Below, piece by piece: positions 54,911-64,000 of a stretch of 64,000 nt of DNA. The position numbers and the translations under genes were made by a program. Source of the stretch: Macrothele yani (Eukaryota > Arthropoda > Arachnida > Araneae > Macrothelidae); assembly GCA_039090855.1 (NCBI GenBank), contig CM077012.1, positions 140,278,541 through 140,342,540 of the forward strand, in the 5' to 3' direction. How positions within the stretch are numbered: the first letter of the stretch is position 1; each line of letters starts with the position of its first letter. The notes below the pieces were generated by a model. The model worked only from the letters and a program-made list of their open reading frames with translations. It ran no database searches and was not told the DNA's origin.

Positions 54911-54980
54911 AAGGGTGGTGTAGTGGTTAGCATACCCGGGCGCTATCTGGGAGACGTGGGTTCGAGTCCCGCTCCAGGAC
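54911..54980 (+). tRNA. tRNA-like sequence (pseudo), right arm
   Basis: The same cloverleaf with a complete anticodon arm (CCCGG, loop GCGCTAT, CTGGG), nominal anticodon GCT. The usual T at position 33 is C, and the first bases of the acceptor stem are lost at the palindrome centre, so it is probably not functional. Confidence 0.4.
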
Positions 54981-55113
54981 GATGCAATTTTCAAGTTTTC
55001 GGATATTATCTGACTTACCATCCTTGTCACATTTACACCAAAAATCGGATTGTCATCTTCAAAATTTGTATTATAAGGTGTAATCCCGTATTTATTTCAT
55101 GAACAAGTCCTTA

Positions 55114-56099
55114 GTTAGACGAAACAAAATTTAATAGATGAAAGAATAAGTTCCGTTCGATTGGCTATCTCCACGTGCCAACAGGTTTCCAACTAGCGAA
55201 CACTTCACTATCTCACCGATATCCCGGAAGACCCTCCGCCACGTGGACTTGAGTCGTTCCGTCTAAAACCCGGCCGATCTTGTATCGCCGGAAAACCCTG
55301 ACTATTCCGTCAGTGAAAATGAAAAACCCCAGAGGTCTAACCGACACTCTCTACGTACAACACGTCTTACTTCGTGGGAGGTAAAACGCGAAAAGCCTCC
55401 TTAGCCGAGAGAGAGAATTTCCTATCTGAGGTTGAGAGACCCGAACCCTCAGCGCTCTGTCCCTTTTGTCAGGTGAAAAAGAAGAAGATAAGATATTTGG
55501 GAACAGATTTCCCTGATAGAATAGTGCGAAAGGAAAGTATGGAAATATTAGAGGAGAAGGAGTAGACGGTTACCCGTTAAGAAGTGAAGTTGTAAGCTGC
55601 CCTACATACTTACCTGTAACAACAAGCCATTCCAAGCGATATTTCCCTCCGCAGAAAAATGCCCGGTACACCTGTGCCACAGATGAGTACAGGGGGAAAA
55701 GAAGGAAAGGACACGGGAAAGGGGAACCTGAAAAAAAAACAACATCACACACAGAATAAGTTTCCCAGAGAAAAATCGACGTTCAACACCGGATAAGACA
55801 AAACTGGCCATTTGCTCAGTGTGTCTCACGGGTCCGCTCTTGCTTCGTTACTCGCCAGCCAATGAGAGTAAAGATTTTTCCCCATCAGTGTAACCATAGC
55901 TGAGGTGGTGAGATCACAATATTACACCGATCGAGGTTTAAGATTCTCATTTTGAGTAAACAACCGAAAAATAAAAAAAAAGCCACAATCAGGGTTTTTA
56001 TTCCTTATTTAGGGAGCCACTAGTATAAGGGCCAATCATTTTTTTTTCTTCGCTACTTGTCTGCTTGTTGCACAATTATCTGCAACAGCGGAAAAAATT
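55114..56099. other. Gap, no supported gene
   Basis: Moderately GC-rich. Short open frames (for example 55374-55565, with a CPFCQVKKKK stretch) show no known domain or clear splice sites. Confidence 0.35.
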
Positions 56100-56460
56100 T
56101 AGTCCCGTTTTGTTTATTTATTATTATTATTTATTTTTTGTCAGAACTAATGCGTAAGAAAAACAATTTAATTTAAAAGACAAGACCAACAACACCTTAT
56201 TAGTTGTGGGGAAAGATATTCAGTCAAAAAAGATGTCTTTTATGCAACATTTTGCTCGGCTCTTAAAAGAGCCGTTTTTTTTTTGTTTTTTTTATTTATT
56301 TTTTTTAATCAGGAAAAAACAACAACAAATTTTAATATAAAAGACAAGACCAACAACTCCTTGTTTTTTAGGGGCAGAGATATTTAGTACAAAAAAGATA
56401 AATCTTTTATGCCACATTTTGCTCGGCTCCTAAAATGGCCCTTCCCCCCCCCCAAACTGC
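56100..56460. repeat. About 161-bp tandem duplication related to the 28-kb satellite
   Basis: Two units share AAAAGACAAGACCAACAAC (about 56177 and 56338), a (C/A)AGAGATATT-like core and CATTTTGCTCGGCTC(T/C)TAAAA. The core GGGGCAGAGATATTTAG followed by AAAAAAGATAAATCTTTTATGCC resembles the 28-kb monomer core. Confidence 0.65.
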
Positions 56461-56898
56461 TATTCAATTTTTTGCTTTCCTCCTACGTGTGAGGAATAAC
56501 TTAAATTTAGTCCCAGTTATTATTTTTTTGGAAGTATAACTGTGAACTGGATTCTTTTCAGGAATTTTATTTAAAATAGCCTTCGGTCTTTTAAATTTGT
56601 CAGTATCATTGATGTCGCTTTCTTTTATACTCTTAATCTTCTCCCCCCCCTTTCCGCCTCCGGAAATCCTATTGGTGGGCAGTTAGCCGTTCACTGGAAG
56701 TGGTGACCTTTGACCTATACATCAGACCAGGTCGAATTCAACGGATGCCGCTAGTCACATGCTTCGTTCGGTTACATAATCCAGCTTACAAAGGAAACGC
56801 ACCAAGTGCCAACACGTGCCTTTGAATTTACATCACATTGCCTTTGAAATAAGAAATAATTACAGAAAATATTACTACATGGAAATAATTAGTGGTGC
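56461..56898. other. Gap, no supported gene
   Basis: C runs at about 56444 and 56644, otherwise unremarkable. Confidence 0.4.
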
Positions 56899-56909
56899 CC
56901 GACTCCGTC

Positions 56910-57461
56910 GGTAAACGGTAAAAATACCCCTGGAGAAAATACCCCTGAAAAAAGAAAAGCGGAACAAATGCCCCGTAAAAAATTCCCCCGGAAGAAATAA
57001 CCCCAGAACAAACGGTTCACTGTAAACTGCCACACAGGAACACTGATGTGTGGCAGTGTTCCGGTGTGCCAATTTCCAATTTACCGGTAACCCTGCCACA
57101 CATCTTTCAGCAACTTGACCACAAATTGTTCAAGCGGGGGGGGGGGGGCTATAAAGATTGCCGTTTCTGGGCCTATATTGAGAACTGAATTCGGAACTCC
57201 ATCAAACGAATTTCGGGAAAACGTTCCATGTAAGACAAGCGAGAATTGCACTTTAATTTGAAGAAATAAATTGCCAAGGATACGAGGTACACTTGGTGTG
57301 TGGGGGGGGGCTCAACCCCAACTTCCGTAATATTAGATTCTGGGCCGCTGGAGTCTGTCAGTGTATACAGGCTGTTCCCCTTGAAGCGCCCGCGAGGTCA
57401 GTGAGCTTGGGAGGGGGGGGTTCCCTCAAAATGTTAAAATGAACGTAGAGCTGTAAACATT
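56910..57461 (+). repeat. Left terminal inverted repeat of the foldback element
   Basis: Matches the complement of 59693-60188 along its length with indels, mostly in G-run length. Contains an inner dyad (CACACAGGAACACTGATGTG, TGGCAGTGTTCCGGTGTG). Confidence 0.82.
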
Positions 57462-57474
57462 AGAACCATGATTC

Positions 57475-57859
57475 ACATAATGATTCTGTACACGACCACG
57501 AATTTTCAGGAGGGTGGGGTGAATTCACCCTTCCCCAAGTTTCTAAGAGCGCAGACAAGTGTTCAAGGTAAGGGGGGGGGAGAAGCAATTTCTATGCTTC
57601 ATGTTGTGTTTAATGGCAAACTATGTATGCCCTTCCCCTCCACCCCCGGAAATTTCGTGAAGCCTTTGAAAGGGATACGAGGAGCTTGGTTTGGAGGGCT
57701 CTACCACCAACTTCCGTAATTTTATATTCTGGACCTCTAGAGTCGGGCAGCGTATCCACGATGTTACCCCTGAATAGCTCTTAGAAACTTAGAAACGAGG
57801 GGGGGGGGTTACCCCACCCTCCCGAAAATTCTTGGTCGTGTACAGAATCATTATATAAA
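57475..57859. repeat. Inner inverted repeat of the foldback element
   Basis: 57475-57522 (ATGATTCTGTACACGACCAC onward) is complementary to 57813-57859. Between them, 57670-57780 is a diverged direct copy of TIR sequence at 57310-57390 (CCGTAAT(A/T)TTA(G/T)ATTCTGG). Confidence 0.75.
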
Positions 57860-57966
57860 GCATGGTACTAATGTTTACAAATTTTGAAGATGACAATCCG
57901 ATTTTTGGCGTAAATGTTACAAGGATGGTAAGTCAGATAATATTTGAAAACTTGAAAATTTTCATC

Positions 57967-58039
57967 GTCCTGGAGCGGGACTCGAACCCGCGTCTCCCAG
58001 AAAACGCCTAGGTATGCTAACCACTACACCACCCAGAAC
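57967..58039 (-). tRNA. tRNA-like sequence, module 1
   Basis: Cloverleaf: acceptor TTCTGGG/TCCAGGA, D arm GTGT..GCAT, anticodon arm CCTAG/CTGGG with loop GCGTTTT (nominal GTT, C at position 33), variable AGAC, T arm GCGGG/CCCGC with loop TTCGAGT. C33 argues against a working tRNA. Confidence 0.5.
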
Positions 58040-58296
58040 GACCAAGTTTCAAGTTTCCGATCGATTTGAATTTAACCATCACAGGATACGCTAGTCGAAG
58101 CAACCGGCATTCATGTTCAGCGAATCTGGAGGTTAATAATCCTATCCCGTGATTGCCCGGGGAAGCAGATAAATCATGAAAGAAATACGGGATTACGGCA
58201 TATAATACAAATTTTGAAGATGACAATCCGATTTTTGGCGTAAATGTTACAAGGATGGTAAGTCAGATAATATTTGAAAACTTGAAAATTTTCATC

Positions 58297-58369
58297 GTCC
58301 TGGAGCGGGACTCGAACCCGCGTCTCCCAGAAAACGCCTAGGTATGCTAACCACTACACCACCCAGAAC
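58297..58369 (-). tRNA. tRNA-like sequence, module 2
   Basis: Identical cloverleaf to module 1, 330 bp further on. Confidence 0.5.
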
Positions 58370-58626
58370 GACCAAGTTTCAAGTTTCCGATCAATTTGAA
58401 TTTAACCATCACAGGATACGCTAGTCGAAGCAACCGGCATTCATGTTCAGCGAATCTGGAGGTTAATAATCCTATCCCGTGATTGCCCGGGGAAGCAGAT
58501 AAATCATGAAAGAAATACGGGATTACGGCATATAATACAAATTTTGAAGATGACAATCCGATTTTTGGCGTAAATGTTACAAGGATGGTAAGTCAGATAA
58601 TATTTGAAAACTTGAAAATTTTCATC

Positions 58627-58699
58627 GTCCTGGAGCGGGACTCGAACCCGCGTCTCCCAGAAAACGCCTAGGTATGCTAACCACTACACCACCCAGAAC
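58627..58699 (-). tRNA. tRNA-like sequence, module 3
   Basis: Identical cloverleaf to modules 1 and 2. Confidence 0.5.
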
Positions 58700-58957
58700 G
58701 ACCAAGTTTCAAGTTTCCGATCAATTTGAATTTAACCATCACAGGATACGCTAGTCGAAGCAACCGGCATTCATGTTCAGCGAATCTGGAGGTTAATAAT
58801 CCTATCCCGTGATTGCCCGGGAAGCAGATAAATCATGAAAGAAATACGGGATTACGGCATATAATACAAATTTTGAAGATGACAATCCGATTTTTTGGCG
58901 TAAATGTTACAAGGATGGTAAGTCAGATAATATTTGAAAACTTGAAAATTTTTCATC

Positions 58958-59030
58958 GTCCTGGAGCGGGACTCGAACCCGCGTCTCCCAGAAAACGCCT
59001 AGGTATGCTAACCACTACACCACCCAGAAC
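58958..59030 (-). tRNA. tRNA-like sequence, module 4
   Basis: Identical cloverleaf; the flanking sequence has one extra T on each of two T runs. Confidence 0.5.
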
Positions 59031-59156
59031 GACCAAGTTTCAAGTTTCCGATCAATTTGAATTTAACCATCACAGGATACGCTAGTCGAAGCAACCGGCA
59101 TTCATGTTCAGCGAATCTGGAGGTTAATAATCCTATCCCGTGATTGAAACTTGGTC

Positions 59157-59229
59157 GTTCTGGGTGGTGTAGTGGTTAGCATACCTAGGCGTTTTCTGGG
59201 AGACGCGGGTTCGAGTCCCGCTCCAGGAC
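59157..59229 (+). tRNA. tRNA-like sequence, inverted module 5
   Basis: Same cloverleaf in the opposite orientation, only 126 bp from module 4, so the two could pair as one long hairpin. Confidence 0.5.
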
Positions 59230-59489
59230 GATGAAAATTTTCAAGTTTTCAAATATTATCTGACTTACCATCCTTGTAACATTTACGCCAAAAATCGGAT
59301 TGTCATCTTCTTCAAAATTTGTATTATATGCCGTAATCCCGTATTTCTTTCATGATTTATCTGCTTCCCCGGGCAATCACGGGATAGGATTATTAACCTC
59401 CAGATTCGCTGAACATGAATGCCGGTTGCTTCGACTAGCGTATCCTGTGATGGTTAAATTCAAATTGATCGGAAACTTGAAACTTGGTC

Positions 59490-59562
59490 GTTCTGGGTGG
59501 TGTAGTGGTTAGCATACCTAGGCGTTTTCTGGGAGACGCGGGTTCGAGTCCCGCTCCAGGAC
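59490..59562 (+). tRNA. tRNA-like sequence, inverted module 6
   Basis: Same cloverleaf in the opposite orientation; the last copy before the right terminal repeat. Confidence 0.5.
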
Positions 59563-59692
59563 GATGAAAATTTTCAAGTTTTCAAATATTATCTGACTTA
59601 CCATCCTTGTAACATTTACGCCAAAAATCGGATTGTCATCTTCAAAATTTGTATTATATGCCGTAATCCCGTATTTCTTTCATAATGTTTAC

Positions 59693-60188
59693 AGCTCTAC
59701 GTTCATTTTAACATTTTGGGGAAAGCCCCCCCCAAAGCTCATGGACATCGCTGACACTTCAAGGGGAACTTCCTAGATACACTGACAGATTCCAGCAGCC
59801 CAGAATATAATATTACGAAAGTTCGGGTAGAGCAAACCCCCCCCCCCCCAACCAAGTGTTCCTCGGATCCTCGGCAATTTATTTCTTCAAATTAAAGTAT
59901 TCTCGCTTGGCTTACATGGAACGTTTTCCCTAAATTCGTTTGGAGTTCCCAATTCAGTTCTCAATATAGGCCCAGAAACGGCAATTTTTATAGACCCCCC
60001 CCCCTGAACTTTTGTAGCCAAGTTGCTGAAAGATGTGTGGCAGGGTTGCCGGTAAATTGCCACACCGGAACACTGCCACACATTAGTGTTCCTGTGTGGT
60101 AGTTTACACTGAACCGTTTGCTCTGGGGGTATTTTTTCTGGGAGCATTTTTTCGGCTTTTCAGTTTTCAGGGGTATTTTTACCTACAT
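59693..60188 (-). repeat. Right terminal inverted repeat of the foldback element
   Basis: Complement of 56910-57461, ending CAGGGGTATTTTTACC. C runs at 59838-59851 and 59996-60004 mirror the left-arm G runs. Confidence 0.82.
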
Positions 60189-60199
60189 CCGACTCAGTC

Positions 60200-60868
60200 A
60201 CCTTACACACACCTTCAACTATTAGCTAACTAAATTTTCGTACACATCAATGCAAAATACTTTACTGATTCAAGTTAAACCTTAGAAATTGTTTTACTCT
60301 TAAATTCATGAAAATTCTTTGAATTATTACTCAACTGATCCATCATACACATCAACAACATATGTAAAATACACTCAAAAAACAGCTGCAGAGTCTTTGC
60401 TCTCAGCACTGTTCACTTTAATTTTTTCTTAAGTTCCTTTAAAGTTTCAAATTAACCTTATCAATCTGTTCTTAAATCAAATCACTTATACAAACTGTTT
60501 ATCAATTCTTTCCTGTCTTTACGAGATAGCATATAAGGCTTTTAAAAATATTTGCTTGCTATCAACACGTCAATTTAAAAACATGAAAATACACTCATGA
60601 ATCAAAGCATACGCACTGCTGACTGCACAAATGAAATAAAAAGGAAATAGAAAAAATACACTTTGCTTTTAATAGTTATTTACATGCTGTTCACTCACTG
60701 CTTCCTTTCCAAAAGCTGAACGTTTGTTAAATTCATTAATTAATTCCTTAAAATGAACTGTAACTCAACCCTGCCTTTTACCGGCAGACAACCCGTAATT
60801 ACTTACTGTCACTTAAAACCATCTAACCTTATGATTGCCTCCCCTGCCTTTACCGGAAGATAACCTTT
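60200..60868. other. Gap, no supported gene
   Basis: AT-rich. TTTACCGG(C/A)AGA(C/T)AACC occurs twice near its end (about 60778 and 60850), hinting at a local duplication. Confidence 0.4.
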
Positions 60869-60877
60869 AAAATGCAG

Positions 60878-61950
60878 GGGTTCGGACATTTGGGCACCCG
60901 GACATTTTGGCACATTCCCTTTTAAAGCAATGAAATTGCGCTGCGTTAAAAATTATTGTGTTCCTATATTTCTTCCTACTTGAGCAAGTGGTGTGCACAA
61001 ATTTTTTTTCACTTATATCTCATAATCATTAAGAAATTGAGAAATATTTACGATTTTCTGTCTGAAAGACGGGGCGGACATTTTGGCACCGGGCATTTTG
61101 GCACCCGGACTTTTGGGCACAAATGTTTAAGGGACCGTATAACAATTGCCGTTTCTTGGCCCAATAGTAAGAGTTTGACCGAGAAAATGTTCGCCGTAAG
61201 TTACTTAGGCACTAAATATTTACGGGCACGTGCCTACTCAGCAAACTTGTCGGGGAAGGGGGGTAATCAAAAGTGTAAAATATGAAGGATTTCTCGTCCG
61301 ATCGGGAGATTTTCAGCATTTACAAACTACAACTGAAGACATTATCTCACGGCATGAACCTACCGAGCAAACCTGTCAGGAGGGTTAATACTAAAAGTGT
61401 AAAATATGAAAAATTTCTCGTCCGATCGGCAGATTTTCAGCAATTACAAGCTACAACTCGACACAACATCTGAGCGCTCGTGCCTACTCTGAAAACGTGG
61501 CGGGGGGGGGGGAATCCTTACCTCCTTCAAGGCTGTCAAACATTTAAAAAAAGGTTTCGTCTATTCTGGTGTTTTAAATTTATAAAAAAATTCGCTATAT
61601 AAACGACGGGGGGGGGGGACTCCCCCGACAATGGGCGCCCTTGGTGCTATGTAATCCTGAATATGATGTAATCCATATTCATGATTATGAGCTATATAAT
61701 CCCGATCCAGGACGACGAAATTGCCAAGTTTTCGGATATTATGCTTGTCATATTTACACCCAAAAAAACGTATTGTCACTTCAAAATTTGTGCATTGTAA
61801 TATTATTTTAAATTCAATTATAATTGTAGTTTGTCTTACTGGAAACGTTCTCTCCGTTGAATTCCCCTCACAGCGCCAAGAAACGACAATTTTTGTACGG
61901 CCCCTAAAGATTTGTGCCCAAAAGTCCGGGTGCCCAAATGTCCTAAACTC
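60878..61950. mobile_element. 1.07-kb TIR element of the same foldback family
   Basis: The ends are GGGTTCGGACATTTGGGCAC and, inverted, GAGTTTAGGACATTTGGGCA. Both continue CCCGGAC. The perfect 9-bp direct repeat AAAATGCAG flanks it (60869-60877 and 61951-61959). GGACATTTTGGCAC-type subrepeats recur at 60891-60915 and 61072-61110. A TIR-like zone (61085-61200 against 61840-61945) shares the TTGCCGTTTCTTGGCC word with the 57-60-kb element. A decayed tRNA-module tail lies at 61709-61800 (GATCCAGGACGACGAAATTG). No coding region. Confidence 0.82.
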
Positions 61951-62044
61951 AAAATGCAGTAAGATAGAATATGTTGACTTTAAAACCGTGTCAATACCGG
62001 CAGTCAAGATTCGTTATTTATTCATTTATATATTACACAATATT

Positions 62045-64000
62045 CCACACTCACCAACCCGGTTGGCCAGCGCGGTGAGTTATGGCCAAACCCCTCCAAA
62101 ATGACTCCACAACTTAAATCTTGGCCCTCAGTCTCTGGCAGCAGGAATGTATCTGGCCAAGCCAGTGCGACATGAAGACTGATGGTGCTAAGAATCCCCG
62201 GATGACCCGACTAGGCTGCCATCTGATGCTGACCTTGGCTACGTATAATGGACGCTCCCTGTCTTCTGATTCAAGGCTTCTTTAATTGGAAGAGGAACTA
62301 CAAAGGATCAAGTAGGACATCGTCGGGTTAAGTGAGGTAGGGAGAAAAGGAGAAGATCTCATTGAACTGAAAAGTGGACATCTCTTCTACTATCGTGGGA
62401 CAGATACTGGCAGAACTAGTGGTGTTGAATTTATAATAAACAAGAAACTGAAGGATAAAGTTGTAGAAGTTGAAAGTTTCTCTGACAGAGCTGCACGACT
62501 CGTTATCCAACTCTCGAGAAGATACCAGGCTCAGATTATCCAAACCTATGCACCCACCACAAGTCATCCTGAAGAAGAAATTGAAAAATTTTATGAGGAA
62601 ATTCGTCATCTAAATAATAAAGGTGGGCAGCACTTGAAGATAATTATGGGAGATTTCAATGCAAGAATAGGGCAACGGCAACAGAATGAAACTTCAGTAG
62701 GTAAATTCGATCACGGCAACAAAAACCAGCGGTGGAAATACTCTCGTTGAGTTTGCAGAGGCAGAAGGGTTTTTCATCTTGAACTCCTTTTTCAAGAAAA
62801 AGCCACACAGGAAATGGACATGGAGACATCCAAATGGGACAACAAGTGAAATTGATTTTATTATGTGTAACAAAAAATTCGTCATCGAAGACTGCAGTGT
62901 GCTAAACAAGTTCAACACAGGTAGTGACCATAGATTGGGGAGATGTAAGACGCACATTAAACTCGAACGTGGCAAGCTCATAAGACAAACAAAATGTATT
63001 GACATAACCAACCTTAAAAAACACCATAATACCTTCAAGTTGGAACTGAAAAACAGATTATCTGCTTTAGAAGGCCTAACATTGGAAGAAGTGGATATTT
63101 CTGAAGTTTACAGAAAAGTAACCAAAGCTCTTATGGAAACAGCAACAAAATTAGCTGGGTCTAAGAACAAGTTGCATGTGAACAAATTATCAGGAAAAAC
63201 CAAAATCTTGATGCAAAAAAGAAGAGAGCTGAGGACAACTAAAGAAGATGTGACTTCCAAAGTGGAATATATAGAGCTATGCAAGACAGTACGAAAAAGT
63301 ATCACTGAAGACGTAAGGAAATTCAACTGTGAACTAGTGAGGAAAGCAATTGAAAACAACCAAAGCCTAAAGATAGCAAAGGGACATCTCAGTAAGGGAA
63401 GAAAACAGATTATGTCACTGAGAAAAAATGGTTCTGTAACAAGAAATAGAGGCGAAATTTATGAAAGGGGTGATACATGTACTCCAGACATCATGAAAGG
63501 TACCAGTACCAGAATTCTTCCAGTCCTCCCAGCAGAAGTTGCACATGCAATCAAGAACATGAAGCGGGGAAAAGCTCCAGGAGAAGATGGAATTACTGTA
63601 GACATCATACAAGAAGCAAGTGGAGAAATCGAAACAGTACTCGCCCAAATTTTCACTCGATGCCTTAATGAAGGGAAGATTCCCGAGGATTGGAACAACG
63701 CTACAATGATCCTGCTACATAAAAAAGGTGACATTGAGGATCTCAGGAACTACAGACCTATCAGCCTCCTATCAGTGGTTTATAAAATCTTTACTAAAGT
63801 TCTTTCACACCGTTTGTAGGTAACACTGGACATGGCTCAACCGAGAGAACAAGCTGGATTCAGGAGTGGCTACAGCACAATAGATCATATCCACGTACGG
63901 AGAGAACTAATTGAAAGAGCGAGGGAATATGAACTTCCATTGTGCATGACTTTTATCGGTTATCAAAAAGCCTTTGATTCGGTGAAACCATCATCAGTTA
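62045..64000 (+). mobile_element. RTE-type LINE, runs off the window (copy G)
   Basis: Begins in the 5' UTR (CCACACTCACCAACCC), so it lacks about 180 bp of the 5' end. It continues to the last base of the window within RT motif A (KAFDSVKPSSV). Confidence 0.93.
62098..63819 (+). pseudogene. RTE endonuclease / reverse transcriptase ORF (copy G, broken, partial)
   Basis: The endonuclease half is split by stops and frameshifts (for example TTTAATTGG at about 62280, and an extra G at about 62732). 62779-63819 is open: NSFFKKKPHRKWTWRHPNGT, SEIDFIMCNKK, GSDHRLGRCK, then KAPGEDGITVDII and NYRPISLLS, ending at a TAG where the other copies have AAG. An 11-residue in-frame deletion removes KDFYSKLYER-like sequence at about 63457. 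RT homology resumes after the stop to the window end. Confidence 0.9.

Larger units (their letters stand above)
54717..55101. mobile_element. 385-bp palindromic tRNA-like foldback element
   Basis: Two inverted arms (about 54717-54898 and 54911-55070) each carry a tRNA-like segment plus the same downstream sequence, ending in the outward sequence ATTTTGAA(A/G)ATGAC. The right arm continues to CCCGTATTTATTTCATG. The direct repeat AACAAGTACTTA (54705-54716) against AACAAGTCCTTA (55102-55113) flanks it. It shares its module with the arrays at 57.9-59.7 kb. Confidence 0.82.
57877..59146 (-). repeat. Four direct 330-bp tRNA-like modules
   Basis: Units start at 57877, 58207, 58537 and 58866 (periods 330, 330 and 329). 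Each begins ACAAATTTTGAAGATGACAA and holds a minus-strand tRNA-like segment followed by CATCACAGGATACGCTAGTC and GATTGCCCGG. Identity is very high. The fourth unit is cut at 59146, where the array flips orientation. Confidence 0.95.
59147..59692 (+). repeat. Inverted tRNA-like modules (1.7 units)
   Basis: From AAACTTGGTCGTTCTGGG the same module is read in the opposite orientation, giving two tRNA-like segments and ending CCCGTATTTCTTTCAT, where the right TIR starts. A TTC duplication (CATCTTCTTC) marks one unit. Confidence 0.93.
56910..60188. mobile_element. 3.28-kb foldback element carrying tRNA-like arrays
   Basis: Terminal inverted repeats of about 0.5 kb (56910-57461 and 59693-60188) begin at GGTAAAAATACCCCTG. 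Both contain GTAAACTGCCACAC...GTGTGGCAGTG, TGCCGTTTCTGGGCCTATAT and AATGAACGTAGAGCTGTAAA or their complements, with long G or C runs at matching places. The flanks are CCGACTCCGTC (56899-56909) and CCGACTCAGTC (60189-60199), a likely 9-11-bp target duplication with one mismatch. Inside are a 0.4-kb block with its own inverted repeat, four direct 330-bp tRNA-like modules and 1.7 inverted ones. No transposase frame was seen, so movement would need a protein supplied from elsewhere. Confidence 0.85.

Noticed and set aside
55374..55752. Open frames around a CPFC motif and a signal-like hydrophobic stretch
   Set aside because: They need non-ATG starts or overlap on both strands; no family resemblance.
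58017..59512. A 69-70-codon open frame repeated three times (58017, 58347, 59300)
   Set aside because: It is the translation of the tRNA-like module and its flank. Repetition follows the DNA repeat, and there is no domain or start context.
57877..59692. CRISPR array (regular direct repeats)
   Set aside because: Units are 330 bp with no spacer-repeat alternation, and the genome is eukaryotic.
1..64000. Endogenous virus or LTR retrotransposon
   Set aside because: No gag, protease, integrase or envelope-type motif and no long direct terminal repeats were seen; all reverse transcriptases are LINE or Penelope type.

Overview
This is a eukaryotic, almost certainly invertebrate animal window. It is AT-rich, has no operon structure or dense coding, contains spliced-looking exons, and is packed with animal transposon families: RTE-type LINEs, tRNA-derived SINEs, a Penelope-like element, Tc1, mariner and hAT relics. 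The mix suits an arthropod, perhaps a chelicerate, but nothing here fixes the species. No bacterial genes, rRNA or CRISPR array were seen.

Layout. 0-5.2 kb: two head-to-tail 5'-truncated RTE copies separated by TA microsatellites, an inverted SINE and a decayed Penelope-like element. 5.2-15 kb: an array of small dyads, a Tc1/mariner-superfamily element with near-perfect ends and a broken transposase, SINE fragments, a 634-bp tandem duplication, then the last exon of an unrecognised host gene (minus strand, 14750-15141). 15-32 kb: mostly transposon debris (RTE, three Tc1/mariner relics, a ZMYM1-like hAT relic, a second APE-type LINE, a hAT MITE nested in a Tc1 relic) and a satellite-like block of about 150-bp monomers. 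This stretch looks like one long intron, because a phase-compatible internal exon lies at 32117-32319 on the same strand. 32-37 kb: Tc1 relic and Penelope-type termini with hammerhead-like motifs. 37-53 kb: three long RTE copies (37.1, 44.3 and 49.0 kb), a ZBED5-like hAT relic and a THAP-domain relic. The 49-kb RTE copy carries a SINE and a 178-bp tRNA-like insertion.

The most unusual part is 54.7-62 kb. Three palindromic elements share a tRNA-like cloverleaf module of about 330 bp: a 385-bp foldback flanked by 12-bp near-identical direct repeats; a 3.28-kb element with about 0.5-kb terminal inverted repeats enclosing four direct plus nearly two inverted modules; and a 1.07-kb element with terminal inverted repeats and a perfect 9-bp flanking repeat. 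They look like a foldback or Mutator-like non-autonomous family that carries or has captured a pol III-type tRNA-like unit. The window ends inside another RTE copy.

The only candidate host gene is the two-exon minus-strand gene. None of the transposase or reverse transcriptase frames is intact, so any present activity would depend on proteins supplied from elsewhere. Boundaries of decayed relics are approximate, and family names rest on motif recognition by eye, not on searches.
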